Source of the DNA: Campylobacter showae
GTDB lineage: Bacteria; Campylobacterota; Campylobacteria; Campylobacterales; Campylobacteraceae
DNA: 64,000 bases
Assembly: GCF_900699785.1 (NCBI RefSeq)
Contig: NZ_LR535679.1
Coordinates: forward strand, 682,001 to 746,000
Reading direction: 5' to 3'
A program made the position numbers and the translations under genes. Positions 27,050 to 37,236 of the stretch are shown one piece after another. Position 1 is the first letter of the stretch. Each line of letters begins with the position of its first letter. The notes beneath the pieces were generated by a model that worked only from the letters and a program-made list of their open reading frames with translations, was not told the origin of the DNA and did no database searches.

Positions 27050-28792
27050 CTATCTTAGGTCCTCGGCTATCGAGCACGCGCCTTGGATATATTTTTTAGC
27101 AAATCCAGGCTCAAAGCTATCGGTAATCATGCCCATATTATCAAGAAGCCTAAATTTAGCATATAAAAGCTCTTTTTGAGTATTTACGATCTCAACCAAA
27201 GCGTTGTTGTATTCGCTCTCGGCATCAAGCAAATTTATAAGATCGCGTCTGCCGATCCTAAACTCGTCCCTATACGCATCAAGCGTCTCTTTTGCGTATT
27301 TAACGTGCTCGTTTAGATACTCGAGTCTTTTTTGATTTAGCACGTAAGTCTGCCATGAAAATTTAAGACTCTCCGAAAGCTCTCTTTTTACCCTCTCAAG
27401 CCCGTGAGACGACTCGGTAACGGCTAGAACGGCTTTTTCTTTCTCTAGCTTATCTGAGTTTTTGTTGTAAAGATTATATTTTAGTCTTAGCAAAACGTCG
27501 TAAGAGGTATCTTTATAATCGTCGTAAAATACATCGTTTCTCTCGTGATTTGCGCTGGCTTCAAGATCCACCTTCGGTCTAAAAGCAGCGTTTTTCTCAT
27601 TAACGACCGATTGATTCATTTTTATGTTTGCATCTTGCAAAAGAACGCTCGGGTTACATTTCATAGCGATGTTATATACCGCGCTTTCGCTTCCCGGTAG
27701 CGGCAACTCAAAGCTTGGAGCGACCAAATTTTCCGCCGCGATTCCTTTGCCGTAAAGTTTCTCAAAGGTGCTTAGAGCGTCGTTATAGTTATTTTCGCGA
27801 GAGATCAAATTTGCCTGAGCTAGCGTAAGGCGAGAACCGGCCTGTCTCTCCTCGGAGCCTCTAGCAAAGCCCGAGCTTGTTCTATCTTTGATTTGAGAGT
27901 AAATTTCCTCGTGAGTTTTTACGTTTGATTGTGCGATCTCTAGCAACTCTTTAGTTTGAAGCACGGTGATGTATGCGTTTGCAAACTCAAGCGTAAGTCT
28001 GTCGGCTTTTTGCGCTACGCTATAAGCGGCCGCATCCATCCTGTGGCTTTGAGAGATCATTCTGTTTTTATCGGCTCCGCCGTTGTATAAATTTTCCGTT
28101 AGCGTCGCGTTTGCCGTAAGCCTTTTGCCGCTACCTTTTTGTACGGTTATGCCGTTATCTATTTTTTCTTTTCTGTAGCCGTAAGTTCCGCCGATATCAA
28201 ATGTCGGATAGTAGGCGTTATTGGCGATATTTAGGTCTTTTCCGACTTGCATATAGGCATATTCGGTCTCTTTTAGACCCGGGTTTTCAAGAAGTAAATT
28301 TTTAACCGCCGTGTTTAGGCTCACTTGACCGCTCTCTTGCGCGCCGTTTTCAAGGTAGGCAGCTCCCATCGGTTCCGGCGCTTCTTTAAACGTCAAATCT
28401 TGTTTTTTTCTTAGGCCAGGCTTTGGAGCTTTAGCGGCATCTTTGCTTTCGCCAAAATTTTGCGTTTCATCGCCTGAAGAAACAGAGTCTTTAGCAACTG
28501 CGCTATAAGCGTCTACGTATCCTGCTGCCTTGATTTTAGCCGTTAAATTTTTAATGCTGTCTTTATCTAAAGACTTGGTTTTAACGGCTACGGCACGGTA
28601 TTTACCGAAAGTTCCGCTTACTACTTTTTCCACTCCGTCAAAGTCACCTACCTTGCGCTCTACGCTAGCTCTGGCACTCTCTATCGCTTCTTCTTTTACG
28701 TCGTCGCCGAAGCTGCTCACAAATACGTTATATTCGTCATTTGCGAACAACAAACCGCAAACTAAAAAGCTAATCGCTGCTGCTTTTCTCAT
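27050..28792 (-). CDS. lapE: TolC-family outer membrane channel (LapE-like) with N-terminal SPOR-like domain
   Basis: 580-aa outer-membrane efflux channel, first gene of the Lap operon. Signal peptide at residues 1-17 ends at L-L-F-A-N. Residues ~20-100 (Y-N-V-F-V-S-S-F-G then G-T-F-G-K-Y-R-A-V-A-V-K and I-K-A-A-G-Y-V-D-A-Y) resemble a SPOR peptidoglycan-binding fold, which ordinary TolC proteins lack. A linker follows, and the TolC core covers ~160-570 with V-S-L-N-T-A-V, D-L-N-I-A-N-N-A-Y-Y-P-T, two coiled-coil halves and the final R-R-D-L-I-N-L-L-D-A-E segment. The SPOR assignment is inferred from pattern. Confidence 0.88.
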   Translation of the reverse strand: MRKAAAISFLVCGLLFANDEYNVFVSSFGDDVKEEAIESARASVERKVGDFDGVEKVVSGTFGKYRAVAVKTKSLDKDSIKNLTAKIKAAGYVDAYSAVAKDSVSSGDETQNFGESKDAAKAPKPGLRKKQDLTFKEAPEPMGAAYLENGAQESGQVSLNTAVKNLLLENPGLKETEYAYMQVGKDLNIANNAYYPTFDIGGTYGYRKEKIDNGITVQKGSGKRLTANATLTENLYNGGADKNRMISQSHRMDAAAYSVAQKADRLTLEFANAYITVLQTKELLEIAQSNVKTHEEIYSQIKDRTSSGFARGSEERQAGSRLTLAQANLISRENNYNDALSTFEKLYGKGIAAENLVAPSFELPLPGSESAVYNIAMKCNPSVLLQDANIKMNQSVVNEKNAAFRPKVDLEASANHERNDVFYDDYKDTSYDVLLRLKYNLYNKNSDKLEKEKAVLAVTESSHGLERVKRELSESLKFSWQTYVLNQKRLEYLNEHVKYAKETLDAYRDEFRIGRRDLINLLDAESEYNNALVEIVNTQKELLYAKFRLLDNMGMITDSFEPGFAKKYIQGACSIAEDLR

Positions 28793-28876
28793 AGAAATCC
28801 TTTGTAATTTATTTTAAATTAACGCTGATACATTAACCCGCGATTATATATTATAAAAAATAAAAAAGTTATAAAT

Positions 28877-30130
28877 TTACAAAAGCGCTTTTGCGATTAA
28901 CTCTATCGGGTTTTCGCATTTCACGTCTGAGCCGCCGATATGTAGCGCATTTGAAATTTGCATTTTACAGGCGCTACACTCTGCGCTTACGATTTTTGCG
29001 CCCGAGTTTTTTATCATCTCGGATTTTCTTTGTCCGGCTGCGCGGCTTAGATGATATTTTTCAGACTGCATCGTCACTCCGCCAAAACCGCAACACTCGT
29101 TTGGATCGCTCATTTCTGTTATTTCGTAGTTTTGAGCGAGCAGTTTGCGAGGCTCTTTAAAGACGCCTTGCATTTTTCTAGCGTGACAAGGGTCGTGATA
29201 GGTCACGGAGGCTAAATTTTTGCCTTTTTTAGCCAAAATTTCAGCCAAATTAGTAAATTTCTCAAAGTACTCCGTCGCTAAAAATATCTTCTTGCTCACC
29301 GCCTTTGCACGCTCTCGCCACTGCTCGTCATCGTGAAAGAAGTGCTCGTAGTCGATCTTTATCATCGCCGAACAGGTCGCCTCAGGCACGATGATAGCGT
29401 CTATCTCGCCCAGCATTTTTTCAAAATACTCGATATTTCGCTTTGCCAAGACCTCAACCGTCGCAAAATCTCCCGTAAAATACGCCGGTGCGCCGCAACA
29501 GGCCTGTTTTTTCATCAAATTTAAATTTAACCCAAGCTCACGCGCGATCTTAACCAGAGCCTCGCCGATGCCTGTATACGCGTAGTTTCCCATACAGCCG
29601 ATAAAAACGCCGATGGTTTTATCGCCGCCGTTATCGATAAACTCGGCGTGCGAGTTTAAAAAGCTCTTTTTGCTAGCAGTGGGCAAAAGCCGCTCTTTTT
29701 TCACCATCGGCAGGCTAAATCTCGGACTCATCGCGCCTTCGCGGATCTTAAACGCACAGCTTTGAAACACATATCCCAGCCTCGCACAAAAGTCCATCAC
29801 CGCGCGGTGGCGAAGCAACCAAAAAAACGCTTTTTTGTACCACGCGATACCAAATTTATCCGCGATATCGCGGCGGACGTTTTCTATCGCCGTATCCACG
29901 CGCAAGGAGTTTGGGCATACCTCGACGCAGTTGGTACATAAAAAACAGCTCTCAAAGATATTTTTCGCGCTTTTATCTAGCTTTAGCTCGCCGCGCTCGT
30001 AAGCTCCCACGAGATCCAAAAAGCCGCGCGGAGAGGTCGTTTCGTCGGAGTTTATCTTGTGGATCGTGCAGACTTGGATACATTTGCCACATTTTACGCA
30101 TTTATCTGAAATTTCGCTAAATTTAAACAT
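28877..30130 (-). CDS. Fe-S oxidoreductase with two 4Fe-4S and two CCG domains (GlpC/GlcF-type)
   Basis: 417 aa. N-terminal ferredoxin motifs C-V-K-C-G-K-C-I-Q-V-C and C-F-L-C-T-N-C-V-E-V-C (residues ~11-75), then two cysteine-rich CCG domains (C-C-G-A-P-A near 210 and C-C-G-F-G-G near 345). Such subunits pass electrons between a flavin dehydrogenase and the quinone pool or a heterodisulfide-type partner. No flavin subunit is adjacent. It is 9 bases downstream of hemN, the same pairing as in Campylobacter jejuni, so it may be co-transcribed with it. The donor is unknown. Confidence 0.85.
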   Translation of the reverse strand: MFKFSEISDKCVKCGKCIQVCTIHKINSDETTSPRGFLDLVGAYERGELKLDKSAKNIFESCFLCTNCVEVCPNSLRVDTAIENVRRDIADKFGIAWYKKAFFWLLRHRAVMDFCARLGYVFQSCAFKIREGAMSPRFSLPMVKKERLLPTASKKSFLNSHAEFIDNGGDKTIGVFIGCMGNYAYTGIGEALVKIARELGLNLNLMKKQACCGAPAYFTGDFATVEVLAKRNIEYFEKMLGEIDAIIVPEATCSAMIKIDYEHFFHDDEQWRERAKAVSKKIFLATEYFEKFTNLAEILAKKGKNLASVTYHDPCHARKMQGVFKEPRKLLAQNYEITEMSDPNECCGFGGVTMQSEKYHLSRAAGQRKSEMIKNSGAKIVSAECSACKMQISNALHIGGSDVKCENPIELIAKALL

Positions 30131-30139
30131 ATCCGCCCA

Positions 30140-31501
30140 TCAAACCGTTTTTGAAAATCGGCGTAAATTTTCCGGTATTTTTTTCAAATACGCGTCAAAG
30201 CACATCGCGATATTTCGGATGATTAGCGTGCCGGTCTCGTTTACGCTGATTTTTTCGGGCGTTACGGTTACGAATTCGCTCAAATTTTCAAGCTCGACCA
30301 AATCATCCTTAAAATACTCGAAAAATTTGATGTCAAATTTGGCCTCGACCGCCTTGATATCGAGCGCAAAGTTGCTCATCAGGCTCATTATCACGGCTTT
30401 TCTGATTAGATCGTCATCGTTTAGATATATGCCCTTGCAGTACGGCAAAACGCCGCTATCTAGGGCCTTTTCGTATTCGTCCATGTCCTTGAAATTTTGA
30501 GCGTAGTATCTTTGCCCCTCGCCGATGCTAGTTAGCCCGATGCCGATGAGATCGGCTCCGCCCTTAGTCGTGTAGCCTTGGAAATTTCGATGAAGCGTGC
30601 CGTTAGCAAGCGCGCCGAAAAGCTCGTCGCCAGGCTTTGCAAAGTGATCCATTCCGATCATTTTGTAGTCGTTTTTGATAAAAAACTCGGCCGTGTATTT
30701 TAAAATTTCAAGCTTGATTTTAGGGCTAGGCAGAGTCGCTTCGTCAAATTTGCGCATAGATTTTTTTATCCACGGCACGTGCGCGTAGTTAAACACCGCC
30801 AGGCGGTCGGGAGATAGCGTCAGAGCCTTATCCAGCGTCGCTTTAAAGCTCTCTAGCGTCTGATACGGCAGGCCGTAGATCAAGTCCATATTTATCGAGT
30901 TTATGCCCTTAGCGCGCGCTATATCTACGGCGTTTTTGGTGATCTCGTAGGGCTGGATGCGGTGGATCTCTTTTTGCACGCGCTCGTCAAAGTCCTGCAC
31001 GCCGTAGCTGATACGGTTAAAGCCGTGAGAAACCAGCACGTCAAGCTGCTCACGAGTTAAAAATCTCGGATCGATTTCGCAGCTGTTTTCAGCCTCGGGC
31101 GAGAAGTTTTTAAATTTACCTTTTATCATTTTTATGATTTCATCTAGCTGATCCGCGCCGTAAAACGTCGGGGTGCCGCCGCCAAAGTGCATTTGTAGCA
31201 CAGGCGCGCTCGTGTCGAGATTTGCCGCTAGCAGATCGAGCTCTTTTTGCAGATACTCCATATAGCGCGTTTTGCGATCCTCTTTGCTCGTATAGATCAC
31301 GTTGCAACCGCAAAAATAACAGGCACTGCGGCAAAACGGCAGGTGCAAATAAAGCGAAAGCGGGCGTGAGGCGTCGCGGTTTTTTAGCTCCCGCAGGTAG
31401 TCCTCGTAGCTAAATTTATCGCTAAACTCGGGCGCGGTCGGATAGCTCGTGTATCGCGGTCCCGGGCGCGAATACTTCACGTAAGCGTCAAAATCTATCA
31501 T
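30140..31501 (-). CDS. hemN: Oxygen-independent coproporphyrinogen III dehydrogenase
   Basis: 453-aa radical SAM enzyme making protoporphyrinogen IX for haem in the absence of oxygen. The cluster motif [10 protein letters not shown] (CxxxCxxC plus a further Cys) is near residue 56, with G-G-G-T-P-T and I-S-Y-G-V-Q-D-F later. Length and motifs match HemN rather than the HemW-like paralogues. Its start overlaps the UPF0763 stop by 4 bases. Confidence 0.95.
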   Translation of the reverse strand: MIDFDAYVKYSRPGPRYTSYPTAPEFSDKFSYEDYLRELKNRDASRPLSLYLHLPFCRSACYFCGCNVIYTSKEDRKTRYMEYLQKELDLLAANLDTSAPVLQMHFGGGTPTFYGADQLDEIIKMIKGKFKNFSPEAENSCEIDPRFLTREQLDVLVSHGFNRISYGVQDFDERVQKEIHRIQPYEITKNAVDIARAKGINSINMDLIYGLPYQTLESFKATLDKALTLSPDRLAVFNYAHVPWIKKSMRKFDEATLPSPKIKLEILKYTAEFFIKNDYKMIGMDHFAKPGDELFGALANGTLHRNFQGYTTKGGADLIGIGLTSIGEGQRYYAQNFKDMDEYEKALDSGVLPYCKGIYLNDDDLIRKAVIMSLMSNFALDIKAVEAKFDIKFFEYFKDDLVELENLSEFVTVTPEKISVNETGTLIIRNIAMCFDAYLKKIPENLRRFSKTV

Positions 31502-31989
31502 AGCGTTTTATTCCTCGCATTTTTCATTATATTCTCCATATCGACGAACAAATTCGGATACTGCTTTTTGATACCCTTTACCAGTTTTTCCAAATTTACG
31601 TCTATGCTTTTTTTATTTTTATTTTTTGCGGCGATCTTACGTATCTCGTCCATCGCAACGACCCAAACGTCGGCGAAGTCTATCGGCACGTTTTGCCAGA
31701 TCGTCTTTTCAAGCCTTAGCTCGAAATTTTCTTTTTGGACGTTGCGGTAGGCTTCGATGAGCTGCGAGAGCGATTTTAACGAAACCATCGTGTGTAAATT
31801 TTGATTTTCGTCAATACCGAACCACGGCTCCACCCCGTCCCACGAGCCGCTTTTTAGGCTAAGGCTCATTTGACTCGGATCGCTTGTCGGCACGATCTCA
31901 AATATCGTTTTTTCGCCCTCTTTTATCCCGAGCTCGCCTGAGATTTCATCTATTTTTTCGTATGTTTTTTGTAGATTTTTTTCTTTCAT
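31498..31989 (-). CDS. UPF0763 (DUF2603) family protein
   Basis: 163-aa cytoplasmic protein of unknown function, conserved in Campylobacterota. It has no membrane segment and is charged and helical at both ends. Gene order argF-UPF0763-hemN is the same as in Campylobacter jejuni. I recognise the family from sequence and place; no function can be given. Confidence 0.85.
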   Translation of the reverse strand: MKEKNLQKTYEKIDEISGELGIKEGEKTIFEIVPTSDPSQMSLSLKSGSWDGVEPWFGIDENQNLHTMVSLKSLSQLIEAYRNVQKENFELRLEKTIWQNVPIDFADVWVVAMDEIRKIAAKNKNKKSIDVNLEKLVKGIKKQYPNLFVDMENIMKNARNKTL

Positions 31990-32002
31990 TTACTTCCTTA
32001 AC

Positions 32003-32923
32003 TTACCCGTTTCTGCGGCGATCGAGCCAAACCATCACGCCTTTTTGCGCGTGCAGGCGATTTTCGGCTTCGGCAAAAATCTCATCCGCATGCGCTTCAA
32101 AAATCGCCTCGCTCACCTCGTATCCGCGGTAGGCCGGCAAGCAGTGCAAAAATATCGCGCCAGACGTGGCTAATTTCATCAAATTTTCATCCACGCAAAA
32201 TCCGGCAAATTCTCTCAGGCGCTTTTCTTTTTCCGCCTCTTGCCCCATCGAGACCCAGGTGTCGGTAGTGACGACGTCGGCGCCCGAGACGGCTTCTTTT
32301 ACGTCATGAGTTAGATAAATTTTAGCTCCCGAAATTTTAGCATTTTTCATCGCTAAATTTAGGATTTCGCCGTCCGGCTCGTAGCCCGCGGGCGTCGCGA
32401 TTCTTAGCTCTAAGCCGAGTTTAGAGGCAAGCATCAGCCACGAGTGAGCCATGTTGTTGCCGTCGCCGACGTAGGCTACGCATCCGCCCGCGTCAAATTC
32501 CAGCATCGTGAGGTAGTCCGCCATCAGCTGCGCTGGGTGAAATTTATCGCTAAGGCCGTTTATCACGGGCACTCGGCTAAATTTGGCAAATTCCTCGAGC
32601 GTCTCGTGACGATTAACGCGAGCCATGACGAGGTCGCACATTCGCGAGATCACGCGAGCGGTATCTTTTATCGGTTCGCCGCGCCCGATCTGGATATCGC
32701 TCGAGCTGAGAAACAGCGCGTGTCCGCCAAGCTCGTTCATCCCCACATCAAAGCTTACGCGCGTTCTAGTCGAGCTTTTCTCAAATATCATCGCTAATTT
32801 TTGATCTTTGAGATACGGTTTAAAATCTCGCGCCTTTGCCTCTTTTTTTATCTCGCGCGCCAAATTTATCATTTCTAAAATTTCGTCTTTACCGAAGTCG
32901 TTTAGCGTCAAAAAGTGTCGCAT
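32003..32923 (-). CDS. argF: Ornithine carbamoyltransferase
   Basis: 306 aa; converts ornithine and carbamoyl phosphate to citrulline in arginine synthesis. S-T-R-T-R-V-S-F (carbamoyl phosphate binding), H-P-A-Q-L-M-A-D and H-C-L-P-A-Y-R-G are present. The open frame runs 11 codons further upstream, but [10 protein letters not shown] is the family start. Followed at 13 bases by the UPF0763 gene. Confidence 0.97.
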   Translation of the reverse strand: MRHFLTLNDFGKDEILEMINLAREIKKEAKARDFKPYLKDQKLAMIFEKSSTRTRVSFDVGMNELGGHALFLSSSDIQIGRGEPIKDTARVISRMCDLVMARVNRHETLEEFAKFSRVPVINGLSDKFHPAQLMADYLTMLEFDAGGCVAYVGDGNNMAHSWLMLASKLGLELRIATPAGYEPDGEILNLAMKNAKISGAKIYLTHDVKEAVSGADVVTTDTWVSMGQEAEKEKRLREFAGFCVDENLMKLATSGAIFLHCLPAYRGYEVSEAIFEAHADEIFAEAENRLHAQKGVMVWLDRRRNG

Positions 32924-33117
32924 TTTGCCCCCCCTTAAATTCCCAAATTTGCCCAAAAATTTTTAAGGCGAAGTATCGCGAGATAGATTTGCTTGTTTCC
33001 TACTTCGCTACGCTTGTAGCTAAATAGAAGAAGTAAATTTCGTCCCAAGATAAGGCATGCAGCCTATCGCAGGGCGAAATTTGCGAAATTAAGCAAAAAT
33101 ACTCGCGAGACAAGCCG

Positions 33118-34089
33118 CTATTTTCTTAGTAAAGCGGCGGCTTCTTTAGCATGATAGCTTATTATCAAATCCGCCCCCGCTCTCTTAAACCCGACTAACG
33201 TCTCCATCATCACGCGCTCATAGTCGATGACACCGGCTTTTGCCGCAGCTTTTAGCAGGGCGTATTCGCCGCTCACGTTATACGCGCAGATCGGCAGCCT
33301 CGTCGCTTCGCGCAGATCGCGGATGACGTCTAGATACGCAAGGGCGGGCTTTACCATCAAGATATCGGCCCCTTGCGCCTCGTCCTCTAGGCTCTCGCTC
33401 ACGGCCTCTAGGCGGTTTGCGCTATCCATCTGGTAGCTTTTTCGGTCGCCGAAACTCGGTGCTGATTCCGCTACGTCGCGAAACGGCCCGTAGTATGCCG
33501 AAGCAAATTTGGTCGAATACGCCATAATCGGTAAATTTTCATATCCGCTCAAATCCAGCGCCCCGCGCAAGGTAGCGATGATGCCGTCCATCATGCCGCT
33601 TGGAGCGATCATATCGGCGCCGTTTCTAGCATGGATCAGCGCTTGTTTGGCAGAAATTTCCAGCGTCGCGTCGTTATCGACGGTCTGGTGGACGTGATCT
33701 AGGATACCGCAGTGGCCGTGATCGGTGTATTCGCAAAAGCAAAGATCGGTTATCACGACGAGATCTGCAAATTTATCCTTTATCGCCCGAAGCGCGGTCG
33801 CTATGATGCCATCATCGCTTAGAGCGTCGCTGCCTACGCTATCTTTTAGGCTAGGGATTCCAAACAATATCACCGCTTTTATGCCTAAATTTCGCACGAT
33901 TTCGCACTCTTTTAAAATTTCGTCCAAACTCATCTGAAAGACGCCCGGCATCGAGCTTATCTCTTTTTTCACGCCATTGCCTTCGACGACGAAAAGCGGA
34001 TAGATAAAATCGCTCGCCGCAACGCTATTTTCGCGCACCATCTCTCTGATAGCGGGATTTATCCTGAGTCTTCTAAAACGTTTAAACAT
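33118..34089 (-). CDS. hemB: Delta-aminolevulinic acid dehydratase (porphobilinogen synthase)
   Basis: 323 aa; condenses two aminolevulinate molecules to porphobilinogen. [14 protein letters not shown] zinc/metal site near residue 120, and the Schiff-base lysine region [10 protein letters not shown] near 247. Divergent from ribA across a 61-base promoter region. Second haem gene in this block with hemN. Confidence 0.97.
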   Translation of the reverse strand: MFKRFRRLRINPAIREMVRENSVAASDFIYPLFVVEGNGVKKEISSMPGVFQMSLDEILKECEIVRNLGIKAVILFGIPSLKDSVGSDALSDDGIIATALRAIKDKFADLVVITDLCFCEYTDHGHCGILDHVHQTVDNDATLEISAKQALIHARNGADMIAPSGMMDGIIATLRGALDLSGYENLPIMAYSTKFASAYYGPFRDVAESAPSFGDRKSYQMDSANRLEAVSESLEDEAQGADILMVKPALAYLDVIRDLREATRLPICAYNVSGEYALLKAAAKAGVIDYERVMMETLVGFKRAGADLIISYHAKEAAALLRK

Positions 34090-34150
34090 AATTTTCCTTT
34101 TACTTCGCTACAATTTACGCTTAGTGTAACATAATAGGAGTTAAAATTTT

Positions 34151-34723
34151 ATGAATATCGAGCTTTCAAATACGGCAAATTTACCCTCTCGTTTCGGGAT
34201 ATTTGAGATAAAGGCATTTAAGGAGGGGGAGAAGGAACATTTGGCGATTTACAAAAAACCTTTCGGCGAGGTCGTAAACGTCCGCATCCACTCCGAGTGC
34301 TTAACTGGCGATGCGATCGGTAGCCTCAAGTGCGACTGCCGCGACCAGCTGGAAGCAAGCCTAAAATACATCGAGGAGCACGGCGGCATGGTGATCTACC
34401 TGCGCCAAGAGGGGCGAAATATCGGCCTACTAAACAAAGTAAACGCCTACCACCTGCAAGACCAGGGCTTTGATACCATCGAGGCAAACCACCAGCTAGG
34501 CTTTAAGGCCGACGAGCGAACGTATGAGATCGTGGATTTTATCTTAAAGCACTTCGGCATCGAAAAGATAAATTTGCTAACCAATAACCCAAAAAAACTG
34601 TCGGGGCTAAAATGCGTGCAAATCGTCTCTCGCGTGCCGATCGTCATACACGCGAACAAATTTAACGAAAACTACCTGCGCGTGAAAAAAGAGCAGATGG
34701 GGCATATGCTAGATGAAAATTGA
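34151..34723 (+). CDS. ribA: GTP cyclohydrolase II
   Basis: 190 aa; first step of riboflavin synthesis. Zinc-site cysteines in S-E-C-L-T-G-D-A-I-G-S-L-K-C-D-C and the R-Q-E-G-R-N-I-G-L motif are intact. It is the stand-alone form, without a fused RibB domain. GGAG precedes the ATG. Overlaps rsmG by 11 bases. Confidence 0.97.
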   Translation: MNIELSNTANLPSRFGIFEIKAFKEGEKEHLAIYKKPFGEVVNVRIHSECLTGDAIGSLKCDCRDQLEASLKYIEEHGGMVIYLRQEGRNIGLLNKVNAYHLQDQGFDTIEANHQLGFKADERTYEIVDFILKHFGIEKINLLTNNPKKLSGLKCVQIVSRVPIVIHANKFNENYLRVKKEQMGHMLDEN

Positions 34724-35270
34724 CCTGCCACGAGACTTTGATGTGCAAACGGCGAAATTTAGCGAAATTTTGGCTAAATTTAACCGCGTACACAGCCTCA
34801 CAAACTATAAAAATTTAAACGAGCAGATCGCCGATAGCATAGCTCCGCTTGAAATTTTTCCGCAAATTTGGGGCGCCAAAACGGCGATCGACATCGGCAG
34901 CGGAGCGGGCTTTCCAGCGATATTTCTCGCGATGATTTTAAAGGAGTGCGAGTGGCACCTCTTTGAACCCAGCCCGAAAAAATCGGCGTTTCTAAGCTAC
35001 GTCAAGGCCGAGCTAAATTTAACCAACGTCCGCGTAAAATCTTGCAAGATCGAGGACAGCGAGTCCTTCGCGGCACAGCTAATCACTAGCCGCGCGCTAA
35101 TGAAAACGAAAGATTTGCTTGGGATTTGCGACGGCTTTTTTGACGCGCAAACTCAAATTTTACTCTACAAAGGAAGCAGCGTGCAAAGCGAGCTATACGG
35201 GCTCAAAGCTCAAATTTACGGACGCGGCAACCGAAATTACGTACTTATAAAGGGCGGCGATGTTATTTAA
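34713..35270 (+). CDS. rsmG: 16S rRNA (guanine527-N7)-methyltransferase
   Basis: 185 aa. SAM-binding motif D-I-G-S-G-A-G-F-P-A-I-F-L-A near residue 68, and the L-T-N-Y-K segment near the N-terminus typical of RsmG (GidB). Overlaps ribA upstream and the next small gene downstream, so the three genes are translationally coupled. Confidence 0.95.
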   Translation: MKIDLPRDFDVQTAKFSEILAKFNRVHSLTNYKNLNEQIADSIAPLEIFPQIWGAKTAIDIGSGAGFPAIFLAMILKECEWHLFEPSPKKSAFLSYVKAELNLTNVRVKSCKIEDSESFAAQLITSRALMKTKDLLGICDGFFDAQTQILLYKGSSVQSELYGLKAQIYGRGNRNYVLIKGGDVI

Positions 35271-35487
35271 AATTTTGGCTTTTTTAGCGGTTTTAATTGC
35301 GATTTATTTGATATTTTTTAAAACTCGCGTCAAAAGAGGCGTAAAAGGCGGCGCAAAAAAAGAGGACAAAGAGGCCCAAAATTTCGTCGAATGCAAAAAG
35401 TGCGGCACCTTTATAGAGGCAAAAGACTCCGTAATAAGCGGCGGCGGTTATATCTGTCAAGACTGCATACAAAGCAAAAAGGAGTAG
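35260..35487 (+). CDS. PP0621-type small membrane zinc-ribbon protein
   Basis: 75 aa: one N-terminal hydrophobic helix (residues ~3-20), a Lys/Arg-rich linker and a C-x-x-C ... C-x-x-C zinc ribbon (E-C-K-K-C-G-T and I-C-Q-D-C). Architecture matches the small PP0621 family, function unknown. Overlaps the rsmG stop by 11 bases and is 2 bases from the next gene. Confidence 0.8.
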   Translation: MLFKILAFLAVLIAIYLIFFKTRVKRGVKGGAKKEDKEAQNFVECKKCGTFIEAKDSVISGGGYICQDCIQSKKE

Positions 35488-35489
35488 AA

Positions 35490-35891
35490 ATGCAATTAAT
35501 CGGACACGAACTCGTGCCGTACGAAAAGCTGTATTTTTGCACGAATACAGACGAAATCGACGCGAAATTACAAAATATGTTTTATTTTAATAGCGAGATG
35601 ATAAGAGCGGCGCAAGAAAAAGGGGCTAAATTTAGCGTAGCTTGCGAGAACGTAAGCGAGTGCATAATCGCAAATGCGGCGGGCGCGAACCTGCTTGTTA
35701 TGTCGAGGCGAGAGTTTACGCCAAAGGCCGCAAATTTGGCCCAATTTTATCTCTTTGACGCCAAAGTCGCTTGTATAATCGGCGATGAAATCGAACTTAG
35801 CGAGATAGCGGGGTATCAAGCCGACGTAGCGATATTTGATAACGCTATCGTTTGGGATAGATCAAAAAAGGAAACAAATGGAACTTTTTAA
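35490..35891 (+). CDS. Conserved hypothetical protein between the PP0621-type gene and htpX
   Basis: 133 aa, soluble. The start [11 protein letters not shown] is chosen because an AAGGAG lies just before it; the open frame further upstream runs through the previous gene. Contains a C-E-N-V-S-E-C pair and an alternating alpha/beta pattern (L-L-V-M-S, V-A-I-F-D), which suggests a small Rossmann-like fold. The end overlaps htpX by 14 bases. I do not recognise the family. Confidence 0.8.
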   Translation: MQLIGHELVPYEKLYFCTNTDEIDAKLQNMFYFNSEMIRAAQEKGAKFSVACENVSECIIANAAGANLLVMSRREFTPKAANLAQFYLFDAKVACIIGDEIELSEIAGYQADVAIFDNAIVWDRSKKETNGTF

Positions 35892-36753
35892 AACCGCGTT
35901 TTTGATGACCGTGCTGATGCTGCTTTTTGTTGCCGTGGGCGGCGCGATAGGCGGCACTAGCGGTATGATGGTCGCATTTTTGATTGCGCTTGGGATGAAT
36001 TTCTTTTCATATTTTTTCTCGGATACGCTCGTGTTAAAGCACTACCAAGCCGTGCCGGTAGACGAAGCGCACGCGACGGGGCTTTATCAGATCGTGCGCG
36101 AGCTTTGCGCGAAGGCGAATTTGCCGATGCCAAAGATCTACATCATACCAGAAGCCGTTCCAAACGCTTTCGCCACGGGTCGTAACCCCAGCCACGCCGC
36201 AGTAGCCGTGACCGAGGGGCTGCTAAATCTGCTAAACAAAGACGAGATCGAGGGCGTGCTAGCTCACGAGCTAAGCCACGTGCGCCACTACGACATCCTA
36301 ACTGGCTCTATCGCGGCGGTATTTGCTGGCGCGATCGCGATACTAGCGAATTTTGCGCAGTTTGGCGCGGCAAATCGTCAAGGCAAGCAAAATCCTCTAA
36401 TGCTAATCGCTCTAGCCGTCATCATGCCGCTAGCCGCCACGATCATACGCATGGCGATCTCGCGGGCGCGGGAGTTTGAGGCAGATAGGGGCGCTGCGAT
36501 GATAACGGGCAAGCCTCAGCACCTAGCCGGCGCACTGCGAAAGCTCGAGGACTACGCGCGCGGACGCGTGATGGCAAACGCCGACGAACAAAGCGCGCAT
36601 ATGTTTATCATCAACCCTTTTAGCGGCGTAAAAAGCGCGCTAGGCTCGCTGTTTCGCACGCACCCGAGTACTCAAGACCGCATCGCCGCGCTAGAAAATT
36701 TACGCTCGCAATTAGAGGGTGAAAACGGTGTGAAAGAGTATTTTAGAAAGTAA
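35878..36753 (+). CDS. htpX: Membrane zinc metalloprotease HtpX
   Basis: 291-aa M48 protease that degrades misfolded membrane proteins. Two N-terminal helices, then H-E-L-S-H (HExxH, near residue 130), two more hydrophobic segments, and the third zinc ligand in F-E-A-D. Start [11 protein letters not shown] with a GGAAAC spacer. The last ~49 codons and the terminator are copied in a downstream tandem duplication. Confidence 0.96.
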   Translation: MELFKTAFLMTVLMLLFVAVGGAIGGTSGMMVAFLIALGMNFFSYFFSDTLVLKHYQAVPVDEAHATGLYQIVRELCAKANLPMPKIYIIPEAVPNAFATGRNPSHAAVAVTEGLLNLLNKDEIEGVLAHELSHVRHYDILTGSIAAVFAGAIAILANFAQFGAANRQGKQNPLMLIALAVIMPLAATIIRMAISRAREFEADRGAAMITGKPQHLAGALRKLEDYARGRVMANADEQSAHMFIINPFSGVKSALGSLFRTHPSTQDRIAALENLRSQLEGENGVKEYFRK

Positions 36754-36795
36754 ATTTGACGGGCAAATTTAAGCGCAGGTCTTGCCGTCAAATTT
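36751..36795 (+). terminator. htpX terminator hairpin (first copy)
   Basis: AAATTTGACGG and CCGTCAAATTT flank a ~20-base loop just after the stop codon. The same hairpin recurs at about 36940-36984 in the second repeat unit. Confidence 0.6.
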
Positions 36796-36942
36796 ATCAT
36801 CAACCCTTTTAGCGGCGTAAAAAGCGCGCTAGGCTCGCTGTTTCGCACGCACCCGAGTACTCAAGACCGCATCGCCGCGCTAGAAAATTTACGCTCGCAA
36901 TTAGAGGGTGAAAACGGTGTGAAAGAGTATTTTAGAAAGTAA
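36793..36942 (+). pseudogene. Orphan copy of the HtpX C-terminal 49 codons
   Basis: Identical in DNA and frame to the end of htpX (F-I-I-N-P-F-S-G-V to Y-F-R-K-stop), with no start codon or ribosome-binding site. It is a duplication remnant. Confidence 0.85.
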
Positions 36943-37236
36943 ATTTGACGGGCAAATTTAAGCGCAGGTCTTGCCGTCAAATTTAAGCGCCGAGGTTAGG
37001 CTTGTGTGGGTTAAAATTTAAGCAGCAAAATCGCATAAACTCAGGTTTTCGCGCGCCAAATTAAGACTTTAATTCGACCTAATTTCGGCTAAATTTACGG
37101 TTTTTCGAGCTTGCGAATTTACGAATTTTCGCCGCGTTTTCTCGCGAAAGACGGCTACGTTTTAAACGCTTATTTTACAAAAGCCGCGTCAAATTTGACC
37201 GCCCGCGTCAAAGTAAATTTATCAAAAAGGCAAAAC

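Larger units (their letters stand above)
36604..36985 (+). repeat. Perfect 189-bp tandem duplication of the htpX 3' end
   Basis: The sequence starting TTTATCATCAACCC at 36604 repeats at 36793 with period 189 and no mismatch that I can find, ending in the shared TTTA at 36982-36985. Unit one carries the last 49 htpX codons, stop and terminator; unit two is an orphan copy without start. The period is 63 codons. Confidence 0.95.
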
